From Aquabacterium sp. (GTDB taxonomy: Bacteria; Pseudomonadota; Gammaproteobacteria; Burkholderiales; Burkholderiaceae_C), in NCBI RefSeq assembly GCF_016234775.1, contig NZ_JACRAH010000064.1:61066-125065 (forward strand): a DNA stretch of 64,000 bases, written 5' to 3'. The position numbers and the translations under genes were made by a program. The notes beneath the pieces were generated by a model. It worked only from the letters and a program-made list of their open reading frames with translations. It ran no database searches and was not told where the DNA came from. The stretch's first letter is position 1, and the number at the start of each line of letters is the position of its first letter. This document shows, in pieces, positions 37,251 to 45,430 of the stretch.

Positions 37251-37967
37251 TCAGCGCTGGTCTGCGGGTGCCGCAACCAGCGCTTTTTCCTGCTCGCGTG
37301 CAAAGGCGATGCAGGCTCGAAAGAGGGTCAAGGTGTTGATCAGGACATCGTCCAGCGGCGCCTTGCACCGCTCGGCCACCCATTGCGTGGCGATGCGTGT
37401 GTTGGCGCCCACCAGGCCATTGGCCAGCATCTTGAAGTTCAATTTCCCTTGCGCGTCCAGCGTGGGGAACATCTGATGCATGAAGCCGGCGATCAAGTGC
37501 GCGAAATCCTGTGAGGCCTTGTCGGCCAGCATGGCCATGCCTTCGCCCACGTTCAACGCATCGATCAGGGCCACGCGAGCACGGTGGGGGTCCTGGCGGA
37601 TGAATTCCAGGAAATTGCGCAAGGCCGCCTCGGCCAGCTTTTCCGGATCAGGCTGGCAACTGGCCAGGGCCATCACGGTGGTCTGCATCAGTTCGCGGCT
37701 GACCTGGGTGTAGACCGCCTTGAACAGCGCTTCCATGCTGTCGAAGTTCTCGTAGAAGTAGCGCGAGGTGAGTTGCGCCTGCTTGCACACGTCCCGCACG
37801 GTGGACTGGTGGTAGCCCTGTTCGCCAAACACAGCCAGACCGGCTTCGATCAGCTTGGCTTTGCGTTGGCGCTGGCGTTCTTCAGGGTCGACACCGCCGT
37901 AACGCCGTCCGGGCGTCCCCGGAGTGGAGGGGGTGTCAGGGTTAACCCTATTTCTGGAAACGGACAT
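37251..37967 (-). CDS. TetR family transcriptional regulator
   Basis: A 238-residue regulator. An N-terminal helix-turn-helix domain (about 30-80: KLIEAGLAVFGEQGYHQSTVRDVCKQAQLTSRYFYENF, read in two parts) is typical TetR, followed by an all-helical ligand domain. ATG 37967 (MSVSRNRV) is preferred over the TTG two codons upstream. It is divergent from the SDR-esterase pair and convergent with the solute-binding gene, from which it is separated by only three bases. AT-rich repeats at its start are probably its operator; the SDR/esterase genes are likely targets. Confidence 0.9.
   Translation of the reverse strand: MSVSRNRVNPDTPSTPGTPGRRYGGVDPEERQRQRKAKLIEAGLAVFGEQGYHQSTVRDVCKQAQLTSRYFYENFDSMEALFKAVYTQVSRELMQTTVMALASCQPDPEKLAEAALRNFLEFIRQDPHRARVALIDALNVGEGMAMLADKASQDFAHLIAGFMHQMFPTLDAQGKLNFKMLANGLVGANTRIATQWVAERCKAPLDDVLINTLTLFRACIAFAREQEKALVAAPADQR
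37253..37288 (+). terminator. Strong terminator located inside the convergent TetR gene
   Basis: A 9-bp stem AGCGCTGGT (37253-37261 with 37276-37284) continues, after one bulged C, into a 5-bp stem TGCGG/CCGCA with a 3-base loop, followed by TTTTT at 37284-37288. It terminates the + strand solute-binding gene six bases after its stop and lies within the last codons of the minus-strand TetR gene. Confidence 0.88.
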
Positions 37968-38003
37968 TGTCAAATATGATTTTGAAATTGACTATTGTCA
38001 AAT
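37966..38003. promoter_or_regulatory. Probable TetR operator: repeated ATTGTCAAAT and inverted TTGAC/GTCAA
   Basis: ATTGTCAAAT occurs twice in direct orientation (37966-37975 and 37994-38003), and TTGAC-TATT-GTCAA forms an inverted repeat at 37988-38001. This AT-rich patch overlaps the TetR start codon and lies in the divergent gap before the SDR gene, a usual place for TetR autoregulation. Binding is inferred. Confidence 0.5.
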
Positions 38004-38241
38004 TGGGTGTGACGGTGTGCGTGTGCTGGCAAGCGATGTGAACACTGTCAACGCCCTGTATTGTCCCGCAAGTTGTGATGCAGGGTTGCAGATGCACCAA
38101 GGCCTGACCCCGGAATCCGGGTGGTGGCAGCCCCTTTTTTCAGCTGTGGGATGGGTAGATGGCCTGGGTAAGTACGCCGTCCCGACGGGGTAAGCTTCAG
38201 GTTTTCATCGCAGACAACAACGCGGACCGAGCAGAGACAAC

Positions 38242-39084
38242 ATGAAGAACTTCAAGAACAAGGTGGCAGCCATCACGGGTGCCGCTTCCGGAATGGGGCG
38301 CACGCTGGCACTCGAGCTGGCGCGTCGCGGCTGCCATCTGGCTCTGAGTGATGTCAATGAGGTCGGCCTGGCGGAAACCGCCCAGATGGCCGGCAAGCTG
38401 GGTGTCAAGGTCACCACGGCCAAGGTCAATGTGGCCGATCGTGAAGCCATGGATGCCTGGGCGGCCCAGGTTGTGGCCGATCATGGCAAGGTCAACCTGA
38501 TCTTCAACAACGCTGGCGTGGCGCTGGGCGCCTTCCTGGACACCGTGAGCCCGAAGGACTTCGAGTGGATCATGGGCATCAACTTCTGGGGTGTGGTGTG
38601 GGGCTCGCAGGCCTTCCTGCCGCATCTGAAGAAGTCGGGCGAAGGGCACATCATCAACACGTCCAGCCTGTTCGGCCTGCTGTCGCTGCCCACCCAGGGC
38701 ACCTACAACGCCAGCAAGTTCGCCGTGCGGGGCTTCACCGAATCGCTGCGCCAGGAGCTCGACATCGAGAACTGCGGCGTCAGCGCCACCTGTGTGCACC
38801 CGGGTGGCATCCGCACCAACATCGCGCGTGATGCCAAGATGGACCACAGCATCGCCGCCAAGACGGGTGGCAGTGCCCAGGCCGCCAAGGACAAGTTCGA
38901 CAAGCTGCTCAACACCACCACCGCGGAAAGCGCGGCCCTGCAGATCCTGCGGGCGGTGGAGGGCAACAAGCGCCGTGTGGTCGTGGGCCCAGACGCCAAG
39001 TTCCTGGACCTGTTCGTGCGTGTGCTCGGATCCTGGTACCAGCCCGTCACGACGTTCTTTGCCAAGAAGACCATGCTGGGCTGA
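38242..39084 (+). CDS. Short-chain dehydrogenase/reductase
   Basis: A 280-residue NAD(P)-dependent oxidoreductase of the classical SDR type. It shows the cofactor loop TGAASGMG (about 13-20), NNAGVA (about 90-95), catalytic Ser in NTSSLFG and the YNASK pair (about 154-158). Substrate cannot be told from sequence. It is followed 36 bases later by an esterase and is probably cotranscribed with it from the promoter region shared with the divergent TetR gene, suggesting a lipid or hydrophobic alcohol/ketone pathway. Confidence 0.9.
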   Translation: MKNFKNKVAAITGAASGMGRTLALELARRGCHLALSDVNEVGLAETAQMAGKLGVKVTTAKVNVADREAMDAWAAQVVADHGKVNLIFNNAGVALGAFLDTVSPKDFEWIMGINFWGVVWGSQAFLPHLKKSGEGHIINTSSLFGLLSLPTQGTYNASKFAVRGFTESLRQELDIENCGVSATCVHPGGIRTNIARDAKMDHSIAAKTGGSAQAAKDKFDKLLNTTTAESAALQILRAVEGNKRRVVVGPDAKFLDLFVRVLGSWYQPVTTFFAKKTMLG

Positions 39085-39120
39085 TTGCCCCTGCTTTGTT
39101 GCTGAGACAGGAGTCCATCA

Positions 39121-40110
39121 ATGTCGGCTGTTCATATCGATACAGGGGCCCAGCAGGCGCAGGCCCATCCGGTCATCCGCCGTTACCAACCGCCGGCTGG
39201 GCTGCAGGAGTCGCTGATGGCGGCGATCATGCGCATGGCTTTGCGCGTCGGCCTCAAGCCCTTTCTGGGCCCGCCCTTTCCTTTTGTGGTGCAGCGTGTG
39301 GCGCTGGCCGTGGGTTCGTCCCTGATGCCGCAGGATGGTCGGGCGCAAGTGCAGACTGACAAGGTCGATCACATTCCGGTGGACCGCGTCACCCCCAAGG
39401 GCGCATCGAAGAAGCCGCGTCATGCCATCTTGTACCTGCACGGTGGGGCTTTCGTGGCGGGCAGCCCCCGCACGCACCGCAGCATCACGCGCCGCCTGTC
39501 GGCCATCACCGGCGCGCTGGTGCTGGCACCGCATTACCGCCTGGCACCTGAGGCGCCCTTTCCAGCTCAGTTGGACGATTGCGTCGCGTGCTATCGGCAG
39601 TTGCTCAAGGAGGGTTTCTCGCCCGATCGCATCGCCATCGCGGGCGATTCTGCTGGTGGCAACCTGACCTTCATGACGGCCATCGCTGCCATGAAGGCAG
39701 GCATGCCGGGGCCTTCGTCCATCGTGATGATGTCGCCGGCGTTCAGCCTGCATCCGCTGCCCAACACCACGGCTTATGAGCGCGAGCCACGCGATCCCAT
39801 GATCCGTCTGGCCTGGGCCGAGCAAGTGGAAGGGGCGTTGAAGGCTCCGAAGGACCACCCGCTGGCCAATCCGATGGCGCAAGACCTGTCGAAGTTGCCG
39901 CCGTCGTTGATTCAGGTTGGCGAAGACGAGGTGCTGTACGACAACTCGACCTGGCTGGTCGAGGCGGCCACCGCGGCGGGCCGCACATCCGAGCTGGAGG
40001 TCTACCTCAAGCGCTGGCACGTGTTCCAGGTGCATGCGGCGCTGATGCCCAGTTCCGTTAAGGCGCTGGATCGTCAGGCTGAATTCATGACGCGCCACTG
40101 GTCGAACTGA
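39121..40110 (+). CDS. Alpha/beta hydrolase of the hormone-sensitive-lipase family
   Basis: A 329-residue esterase. The oxyanion motif HGGAFVAGSP (about 107-116), nucleophile elbow GDSAGGNL (about 178-185), the Asp in VGEDEVLYDN and the catalytic His in WHVFQVH complete an HSL-type triad. There is no signal peptide, so it is likely cytoplasmic. Context: downstream of an SDR and convergent with an acyl-CoA dehydrogenase, suggesting acyl ester turnover. A shared bidirectional terminator follows. Confidence 0.9.
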   Translation: MSAVHIDTGAQQAQAHPVIRRYQPPAGLQESLMAAIMRMALRVGLKPFLGPPFPFVVQRVALAVGSSLMPQDGRAQVQTDKVDHIPVDRVTPKGASKKPRHAILYLHGGAFVAGSPRTHRSITRRLSAITGALVLAPHYRLAPEAPFPAQLDDCVACYRQLLKEGFSPDRIAIAGDSAGGNLTFMTAIAAMKAGMPGPSSIVMMSPAFSLHPLPNTTAYEREPRDPMIRLAWAEQVEGALKAPKDHPLANPMAQDLSKLPPSLIQVGEDEVLYDNSTWLVEAATAAGRTSELEVYLKRWHVFQVHAALMPSSVKALDRQAEFMTRHWSN

Positions 40111-40137
40111 TTGGCCGGCTGAGGCGCATCAGCCGTG

Positions 40138-40172
40138 AAAAAAGGCTCCCTTCGCAGGGAGCCTTTCTTTTT
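40138..40172. terminator. Bidirectional terminator between esterase and acyl-CoA dehydrogenase
   Basis: A perfect 11-bp stem AAAGGCTCCCT (40141-40151 with 40156-40166), 4-base loop TCGC, with an A-run before and TTTCTTTTT after. It can stop both the + strand esterase transcript and the minus-strand dehydrogenase transcript. Confidence 0.93.
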
Positions 40173-40214
40173 GGGCTGAAGGTGCCGCAAGCGAGGCCAA
40201 AGCCCCGCTCGGAA

Positions 40215-42035
40215 TCAGCTGAAGTTGAAGTGGTCGTTGTTCATCTGCATGATGGAGCTGGTGGGCGCCATCATGGTCTTCTTGTGGCCATCGGCGCGAG
40301 GCAGCAGGCGTTCGAAGTAGAACTCGGCGGTCTGGATCTTGGCCTTGTAGAACTCGGCCGAATCCTTGCCACCCTTGGCCAGCTTCTCGTTGGCCACGAT
40401 GGCTTGCTTCAACCAGAAGTGACCCATCATCACGAAGCCCGAGTACATCAGGTAGTCGTAGCAGGCGGCGCTGACCACGTCGCGGTCCTTGGCGGCGCGC
40501 AGCATGATGCGCAGGGTCATGGCCTTCCACTGTACGGCACGCTTGAAGCAGGCGCGGGCCATCATGCCGATGGGGCCGCCATCCAGCAGGTGGGGCTTGG
40601 CCTGGGCAATCATCTCGTTGGTGAATTCCTTGATGCACTTGCCGCGGGTCTGCAGCAGCACCTTGCGGCCCAGCAGGTCGAGCGCCTGGATGCCGGTGGT
40701 GCCTTCGTACAGCGTGGAGATGCGCGCGTCACGGGCGATCTGCTCCATGCCGTGCTCCTTGATGTAGCCGTGGCCACCGAAAACCTGCATGCCCAGGTTG
40801 GCGCACTCCAGGCCCATCTCGGTGATGAAGCCCTTGAGGATGGGCGTGAAGAAGCCCAGGCGGTCGTCGTACTCTTCGTACTTGGCCTTGTTGCCTTCGG
40901 CCACGCCAGCCACCATGTTGTCGGCCAGCTTGGCCGCGTTGTAGATCATGGCGCGGGCACCTTCGGCCACGGCACGTTGCGTCAGCAGCATGCGACGCAC
41001 GTCGGCGTGCCAGATCAGGGCGTCGGCCGTGTGGTCGGCATCCTTCTTGCCCGACAGGGCGCGCATGGAGCGGCGCTCCTTGGCGTAGGGCAGCGAGCCC
41101 TGGTACGACAGCTCGGCGTGAGCCAGACCTTGCACGGCGGTACCGATACGGGCCGTGTTCATGAAGGTGAACATGGCCTCCAGGCCCTTGTTGGGCTCGG
41201 CGATCATGAAGCCGGTGGCGCCGTCGAAGTTCAGCACGGCGGTGGCCGATGCGCGAATGCCCATCTTGTGTTCGATGGCGCCGCAGACCACAGGGTTGCG
41301 TGCACCAACGGAGCCGTCGGCGTTGACCATGAACTTGGGCACGATGAACAGCGAGATGCCGCGGGTGCCCTTGGGGGCATCGGGCAGGCGGGCCAGCACG
41401 ATGTGGATGATGTTGGCCGACATGTCGTGTTCGCCGGCCGAGATGAAGATCTTGGTGCCGGTGATCTTGTAGGTGCCATCCGGCTGGGGTTCCGCCTTGG
41501 TCTTGACCTGGCCCAGGTCGGTGCCGCACTGGGGTTCGGTCAGGCACATGGTGCCGGTCCACTCGCCGCTGACCAGGGGCGGCATATAGGTGTTCTTCTG
41601 GGCTTCGGTGCCGAACTGGAAGATGGTGTTCATGCAACCCAGGCTCAGGCCGGGGTACATGGTGAACGACCAGTTGGCCGTGCCCATCATTTCCGATTTC
41701 AGCAGGTTCAGCGACATCGGCAGTTCCTGGCCACCGTATTGCTTGGGGTGCGAAATACCCTGCCAGCCGCCCGCCACGTACTCGGCGTAGGCTTCCTTGA
41801 AGCCCTTGGGGGTGGTGACTTCACCGTTGTTGAAGGTGCAGCCTTCCTGGTCGCCGGACAGGTTCAGCGGGGCCAGCACTTCTTCGCAGAAGGTGGCTGC
41901 GCCTTCCAGGATGGCATCGACCATGTCAGGCGTCGCATCTTCGGCGTTGGGTTGCTGGGCGTAGTGCGCGCTGTAGTCAAAGACTTCGTTGAGCAGGAAG
42001 CGCATGTCGCGCAAAGGGGCCTTGTACTGCGGCAT
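40215..42035 (-). CDS. Long-form acyl-CoA dehydrogenase
   Basis: A 606-residue flavoenzyme of beta-oxidation type. It has the FAD/substrate motifs MCLTEPQCGTDLG and ITGTKIFISAGEHD, a GLECANLGMQVFGGHGYIKEHG region, RDARISTLYEGTTGIQA, and a C-terminal extension of about 120 residues typical of the 590-600-residue class that includes DmdC-like 3-methylmercaptopropionyl-CoA dehydrogenases. The exact acyl chain is not readable. It is monocistronic, with its own promoter and palindromic operators upstream (42099-42195) and a shared terminator downstream, so it is probably induced by acyl-CoA through a TetR-type repressor. Confidence 0.92.
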   Translation of the reverse strand: MPQYKAPLRDMRFLLNEVFDYSAHYAQQPNAEDATPDMVDAILEGAATFCEEVLAPLNLSGDQEGCTFNNGEVTTPKGFKEAYAEYVAGGWQGISHPKQYGGQELPMSLNLLKSEMMGTANWSFTMYPGLSLGCMNTIFQFGTEAQKNTYMPPLVSGEWTGTMCLTEPQCGTDLGQVKTKAEPQPDGTYKITGTKIFISAGEHDMSANIIHIVLARLPDAPKGTRGISLFIVPKFMVNADGSVGARNPVVCGAIEHKMGIRASATAVLNFDGATGFMIAEPNKGLEAMFTFMNTARIGTAVQGLAHAELSYQGSLPYAKERRSMRALSGKKDADHTADALIWHADVRRMLLTQRAVAEGARAMIYNAAKLADNMVAGVAEGNKAKYEEYDDRLGFFTPILKGFITEMGLECANLGMQVFGGHGYIKEHGMEQIARDARISTLYEGTTGIQALDLLGRKVLLQTRGKCIKEFTNEMIAQAKPHLLDGGPIGMMARACFKRAVQWKAMTLRIMLRAAKDRDVVSAACYDYLMYSGFVMMGHFWLKQAIVANEKLAKGGKDSAEFYKAKIQTAEFYFERLLPRADGHKKTMMAPTSSIMQMNNDHFNFS

Positions 42036-42098
42036 ATGTCACCTCGGTTCGGGTCTGCGCCAGACACGAGTGGCGCTGTTGGAAGAAAGGGTTGCGTT

Positions 42099-42133
42099 TT
42101 CGAACGATCGTTCATTTCAAACGGTCGTTCGAA
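42099..42133. promoter_or_regulatory. Large palindrome, probable TetR-type operator of the acyl-CoA dehydrogenase gene
   Basis: Arms TTCGAACGATCGTT (42099-42112) and AACGGTCGTTCGAA (42120-42133) pair with a single mismatch around a 7-base spacer; the left arm itself contains a perfect GAACGATCGTTC palindrome. It lies between the predicted -10 box and the start codon, as for a repressor site. FadR/PsrA-like TetR proteins use similar sites in Proteobacteria; the actual regulator is unknown. Confidence 0.6.
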
Positions 42134-42143
42134 TCAGGGCGCA

Positions 42144-42174
42144 TTTATACCCCAGAGTCGGGCACTTGTGGCAA
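42144..42174 (-). promoter_or_regulatory. Predicted promoter of the acyl-CoA dehydrogenase gene
   Basis: On the minus strand TTGCCA (42174-42169) and GTATAA (42150-42145) are spaced by 18 bases. Transcription would start near 42137, at the edge of the palindrome at 42099-42133, about 100 bases before the ATG at 42035. Confidence 0.45.
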
Positions 42175-42181
42175 CTGTTTC

Positions 42182-42195
42182 CGCACGATCGTGCG
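42182..42195. promoter_or_regulatory. Second perfect 14-bp palindrome upstream of the acyl-CoA dehydrogenase promoter
   Basis: CGCACGATCGTGCG is a perfect palindrome just upstream of the predicted -35 box and shares the ACGATCGT core with the operator at 42099-42133. It could be a second repressor or activator site. Confidence 0.4.
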
Positions 42196-42246
42196 AGTTT
42201 TGGCGTCATCTCTGGTGCATTCCCCCGGATTGGAGGGGCTGCACCG

Positions 42247-42274
42247 AAAAAAAACCCCGCCAGGTGGCGGGGTT
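42247..42274 (-). terminator. Orphan terminator-like hairpin facing left
   Basis: A 9-bp stem AACCCCGCC/GGCGGGGTT (42253-42261 with 42266-42274), 4-base loop, and an eight-A tract on its left side (T tract on the minus strand). It would end a leftward transcript, yet no minus-strand gene ends here. The rest of the 568-base gap (42036-42603) holds the operators and promoter above and no convincing gene. Confidence 0.6.
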
Positions 42275-42603
42275 GTGAACGGGGGGCCTTTGGTGTCGCG
42301 GGAGAACGCGACAGACCGGTCCCGACAGGGAGAGATTCCTTGCTGGCAGATCTGCACATGCCATACGAGGCACAACAGGATGCCAAAAGCGTCACGACTG
42401 TATGGCGCAGCAAGCCGTCTGGCGATGCGGATATGACCTTTTCGGGTTAATGCCCAGACTGTCAGGCACCCGGCAGTTGCGTGGTGAGCACTGTGTTAGC
42501 CCATTTGTGGTGGGCGCATGGATATCGCACCAATCAGGGGCCAGGTGCGACTAAGCTGGTGTCATTCACGCCGTTTGTCCGCTTCGGTAACCGGGAGCCA
42601 CCC

Positions 42604-43284
42604 ATGTACGACTTGCACATCGCCAACAAGAACTATTCGTCCTGGTCTTTGCGGCCCTGGATCCTGCTGCGGCAGTTGGGCCTGCCGTTCAACGAGCACA
42701 TCCACACCTTCGGGCCGGGTTCCAACTGGCAGGCCTTCCGGCCCGTTTCGCCTACCGGCAAAGTGCCTTGCCTGCATGCTGATGGCGAGGTGGTCTGGGA
42801 TTCGCTGGCGATTGCCGAATACCTGGCCGAGCGCCATTCGGGCGTGTGGCCAGCCGATGCCGCGGCGCGTACCTGGGCGCGATGCGCTTCGGCCGAGATG
42901 CACTCGGGCTTTGCCACGCTGCGGGTGGTTTGCTCGATGAATTGCGGGTTGCGCATTCAGTTGCATGAGGCTGAGAGCGCGCGTATCCAGGCCGATCTGC
43001 ATAGGCTGGATGAACTGTGGTGCGATGGCCTGTCACGCTTTGGCGGTCCGTTTCTGGCTGGTGCGGCCTTCACGGCTGTGGACGCCTTCTTTGCCCCTGT
43101 GGCCTTTCGCATCCAGACCTATGGCCTGATTCTGTCTTCTCCGGCCATGGCCTATGCGGATCAGTTGTTGGCGTTGCCCGCGATGAAGCATTGGAACGAA
43201 GAGGCCCTGAAAGAGCCCTGGCGCGAGCAGGAGCACGAGGCGTGGTCACTCAAGCATGGGCGCCTGCTCGCGGATCTGCGTTGA
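42604..43284 (+). CDS. Glutathione S-transferase family protein
   Basis: A 226-residue GST. The N-terminal thioredoxin-like domain (1-80) has YSSWSLRPWILLRQ, a VPCL cis-proline motif and ESxA-like DSLAIAEYLAE for glutathione binding; a helical C-terminal domain follows. ATG 42604 (MYDLHIANKNYSSWS) is the family start; an upstream ATG would add 41 unlikely residues. Substrate unknown. It is monocistronic or reads into the bufferin genes 113 bases downstream. Confidence 0.9.
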   Translation: MYDLHIANKNYSSWSLRPWILLRQLGLPFNEHIHTFGPGSNWQAFRPVSPTGKVPCLHADGEVVWDSLAIAEYLAERHSGVWPADAAARTWARCASAEMHSGFATLRVVCSMNCGLRIQLHEAESARIQADLHRLDELWCDGLSRFGGPFLAGAAFTAVDAFFAPVAFRIQTYGLILSSPAMAYADQLLALPAMKHWNEEALKEPWREQEHEAWSLKHGRLLADLR

Positions 43285-43302
43285 AGATTTTTTCCGTATC
43301 GG

Positions 43303-43331
43303 TGTAAGGACTGGGCATCGAGCCCGACTAC
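43303..43331 (+). promoter_or_regulatory. Candidate ECF sigma-factor promoter of the buf operon
   Basis: TGTAAGG (43303-43309), 15 bases, then CGACTAC (43325-43331) resembles the TGTAACC-N15-CGAATA type used by ECF sigma factors, which control bufferin genes in Caulobacter. It would give a leader of about 58 bases before bufA. No ECF sigma gene is in the window. Confidence 0.38.
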
Positions 43332-43397
43332 TCGGTGTCCCGAGCGAAATCCGCCGGGTTCCTTTGACCTCAACACCTCACTGATCGGAGAAATCAC

Positions 43398-43685
43398 ATG
43401 ACTTCAAGCAACACCGCATCCCTGGCCACCGCTGCCGCACTGATGGCCTTGAGCTCGGCGGTCTTTGCTGCCGAGGCGCCTGCGGGCAGCATGGGGGCCG
43501 CCGTTGCCGCCAGCGACAAGGTGCATTGCTACGGCGTGCACAGCTGCAAGGGCAACAGCGACTGCAAGACCGCCGAGCATGCCTGCAAGGGCCAGAACGC
43601 CTGCAAGGGCCACGGCTTCAAGGCCATGGACGCGAAGGCCTGCCTGACCAAGGGCGGCACCATTGGCGACATCGACGCCAAGTAA
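43398..43685 (+). CDS. bufA: Bufferin-type RiPP precursor (BufA2-like)
   Basis: A 95-residue precursor with a signal peptide (cut after VFA, residue 24) and a cysteine-rich core: Cys44, 50, 56, 63, 69 and 82 in [25 protein letters not shown] and KACLTKGG. This C-KG pattern is that of the BufA2 family. In known bufferins an MNIO enzyme with its partner converts core cysteines to thiooxazoles and the exported peptide binds copper. A GGAGA site precedes ATG 43398. It is followed by the MNIO and partner genes with 18-base and overlapping junctions. Metal specificity is inferred. Confidence 0.87.
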   Translation: MTSSNTASLATAAALMALSSAVFAAEAPAGSMGAAVAASDKVHCYGVHSCKGNSDCKTAEHACKGQNACKGHGFKAMDAKACLTKGGTIGDIDAK

Positions 43686-43703
43686 GCGGCAGGGGGCGTC
43701 AAC

Positions 43704-44573
43704 ATGAGCAAGCACCATCCGGCTCACGGTGGCCCTGTGCGCCTGACGCAGCCCTCGCCCGGCTTTGGCCTGGGGCTGCGCACGGCGCACTACGCGGACT
43801 TTCTGGCGGCGCCGCAGCGTGTGGACTGGCTGGAGATCATCAGCGACAACTACCTGGTGCCGGGTGGCAAACCCTTGCGCATGCTGGACGCCATCCGTGA
43901 GCGCTATCCCGTGGCCATGCATGGCGTGGCCTTGTCGATCGGCTCGGTGGCCGGGCCCGATCGCGCTTATTTGAATCAACTCCAGCAACTGATCGCGCGC
44001 GTGCAACCCTTGTGGGTGTCCGATCACTTGTGCTGGACGGGCGTGCATGGTCGGCAACTGCATGACCTGATGCCGCTGCCCTATACCGACGAGGCGCTGG
44101 ATGTGGTCGTGCGCCATGTGCGGCAAGTCCAGGATGCGCTGGGGCGTCGCCTCGTGCTGGAGAACGTGTCGAGCTACGTAAACTTTAAACAGTCGCACAT
44201 GAGCGAGTGGGACTTTGTCTCTGCAGTGTGTGAACAGGCCGATTGCCTCTTGCTGCTGGATGTCAACAACATCTACGTGAGCAGCGTGAACCATGGCTTT
44301 GATGCGTGTGCCTACTTGAACAGCATGCCGGCCCACCGCGTGCAGCAGATTCACCTGGCCGGCCATTCACACAACGGTGATCACATCATCGACACGCATG
44401 ATCACCCAGTGGCCGAGCCCGTGTGGGCGCTGTATGCACATGCCTGTCGTCGCTTCGGGCATGTGGCCACGATGATCGAGCGCGACGACCATATCCCGCC
44501 CCTGGCGGAACTGATTCAAGAGCTGGACCATGCCCGTGATGTGGCGGCCGGTGCCTGGCTGGAGGCCGCATGA
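43704..44573 (+). CDS. bufB: MNIO-family RiPP-modifying enzyme BufB (DUF692)
   Basis: A 289-residue TIM-barrel multinuclear non-haem iron oxidase. It opens with the family's [14 protein letters not shown] and [11 protein letters not shown], and has metal-binding-type segments [43 protein letters not shown] and IDTHDHPV. It would modify the cysteines of the neighbouring BufA before export. Length is normal for DUF692 (about 280). Its stop overlaps bufC by four bases. Confidence 0.92.
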   Translation: MSKHHPAHGGPVRLTQPSPGFGLGLRTAHYADFLAAPQRVDWLEIISDNYLVPGGKPLRMLDAIRERYPVAMHGVALSIGSVAGPDRAYLNQLQQLIARVQPLWVSDHLCWTGVHGRQLHDLMPLPYTDEALDVVVRHVRQVQDALGRRLVLENVSSYVNFKQSHMSEWDFVSAVCEQADCLLLLDVNNIYVSSVNHGFDACAYLNSMPAHRVQQIHLAGHSHNGDHIIDTHDHPVAEPVWALYAHACRRFGHVATMIERDDHIPPLAELIQELDHARDVAAGAWLEAA

Positions 44574-45430
44574 CGATGCACGCTTCCACCATGAGCTTGA
44601 GCGAGTTGCAGGCACGTATGCAGGCGCACGTGCTGAGCCACGACGACGCCGCCTTGCTGGATGTGTGTGATGAGCATGGCCTCAGTGCGCAACGGCGCCT
44701 GGGCATCTATCACTACGCTTACCGGGCGCGTTTGCTGGAGACCATGCGCGATACCTTTGCACATACCTGGCGCTATCTGGGCGACGAGTGGTTTGACCGT
44801 TTGGCACTGGCCTTCATCGAAGAGCACCCCTCCACGCATGCCAACCTCCGCTGGTATGGCCAGGCATGGCCGGCCTGGCTGGATGGCAGCCGCCTGGTGC
44901 AGATGGAGGCGGGCTTGCATCCGGAGGTGACCGAACTGGCGCAGCTGGACTGGGCCTTGCGTCGGGCCTTTGATGCGGCTGATGCCGTCTCTGTAACCGC
45001 GGCAGACCTGGCTGTCATGCCCGTGGATGATTGGACCCAGGCGCCATTGCACGCACATGCCAGCGTGGCCTTGGTGGTGCTTCAGTGCAATGCCCTGGCG
45101 TTGTGGCATGCCCTGGATCGAGATGAGACCGTGCCCGAGCTTGAGTCATTGCTTCAGCCTGTGACAGTGCTGGTCTGGCGCCATGAAGAGCGCCCCCACT
45201 TTCGTAGCGTGCCGGAGCAGGAGGTGCAGGCTCTGACCCTGTTGCTGCTGGGCCGCAGCTTCGCGGATATCTGCGCGCTGCTGCAAGATCAGCAGGGCGA
45301 ACAAGTTGATGCGGTTGCGTGCGGAGCTTCTCTGCTCAGGCAGTGGCTGAAAGATGGGCTGTTGATCCAGTCTGCTTCAATGGGTGCAGGCGAGTCGGCG
45401 ACCTTCCCCCTTGCTGAGCACCATGCGTGA
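44570..45430 (+). CDS. bufC: Bufferin partner protein BufC (DUF2063)
   Basis: A 286-residue protein with a DUF2063 N-terminal helical domain (about 8-100, with [21 protein letters not shown]) and a C-terminal part thought to act as a recognition element presenting BufA to BufB. Start at ATG 44570 overlaps bufB. It ends at 45430, 54 bases inside the convergent protease gene. No DoxX-like gene follows, unlike in many buf operons. Confidence 0.9.
   Translation: MTMHASTMSLSELQARMQAHVLSHDDAALLDVCDEHGLSAQRRLGIYHYAYRARLLETMRDTFAHTWRYLGDEWFDRLALAFIEEHPSTHANLRWYGQAWPAWLDGSRLVQMEAGLHPEVTELAQLDWALRRAFDAADAVSVTAADLAVMPVDDWTQAPLHAHASVALVVLQCNALALWHALDRDETVPELESLLQPVTVLVWRHEERPHFRSVPEQEVQALTLLLLGRSFADICALLQDQQGEQVDAVACGASLLRQWLKDGLLIQSASMGAGESATFPLAEHHA

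Noticed and set aside
40182..42278. A 698-codon + strand open frame opposite the acyl-CoA dehydrogenase
   Set aside because: Antisense shadow: repetitive His/Gly/Val composition, no motifs, and it crosses the promoter and terminator signals of the real gene.
42117..42413. A 98-codon minus-strand open frame in the gap before the GST gene
   Set aside because: Crosses the operator palindromes and the terminator hairpin, has no ribosome site and resembles no known protein.
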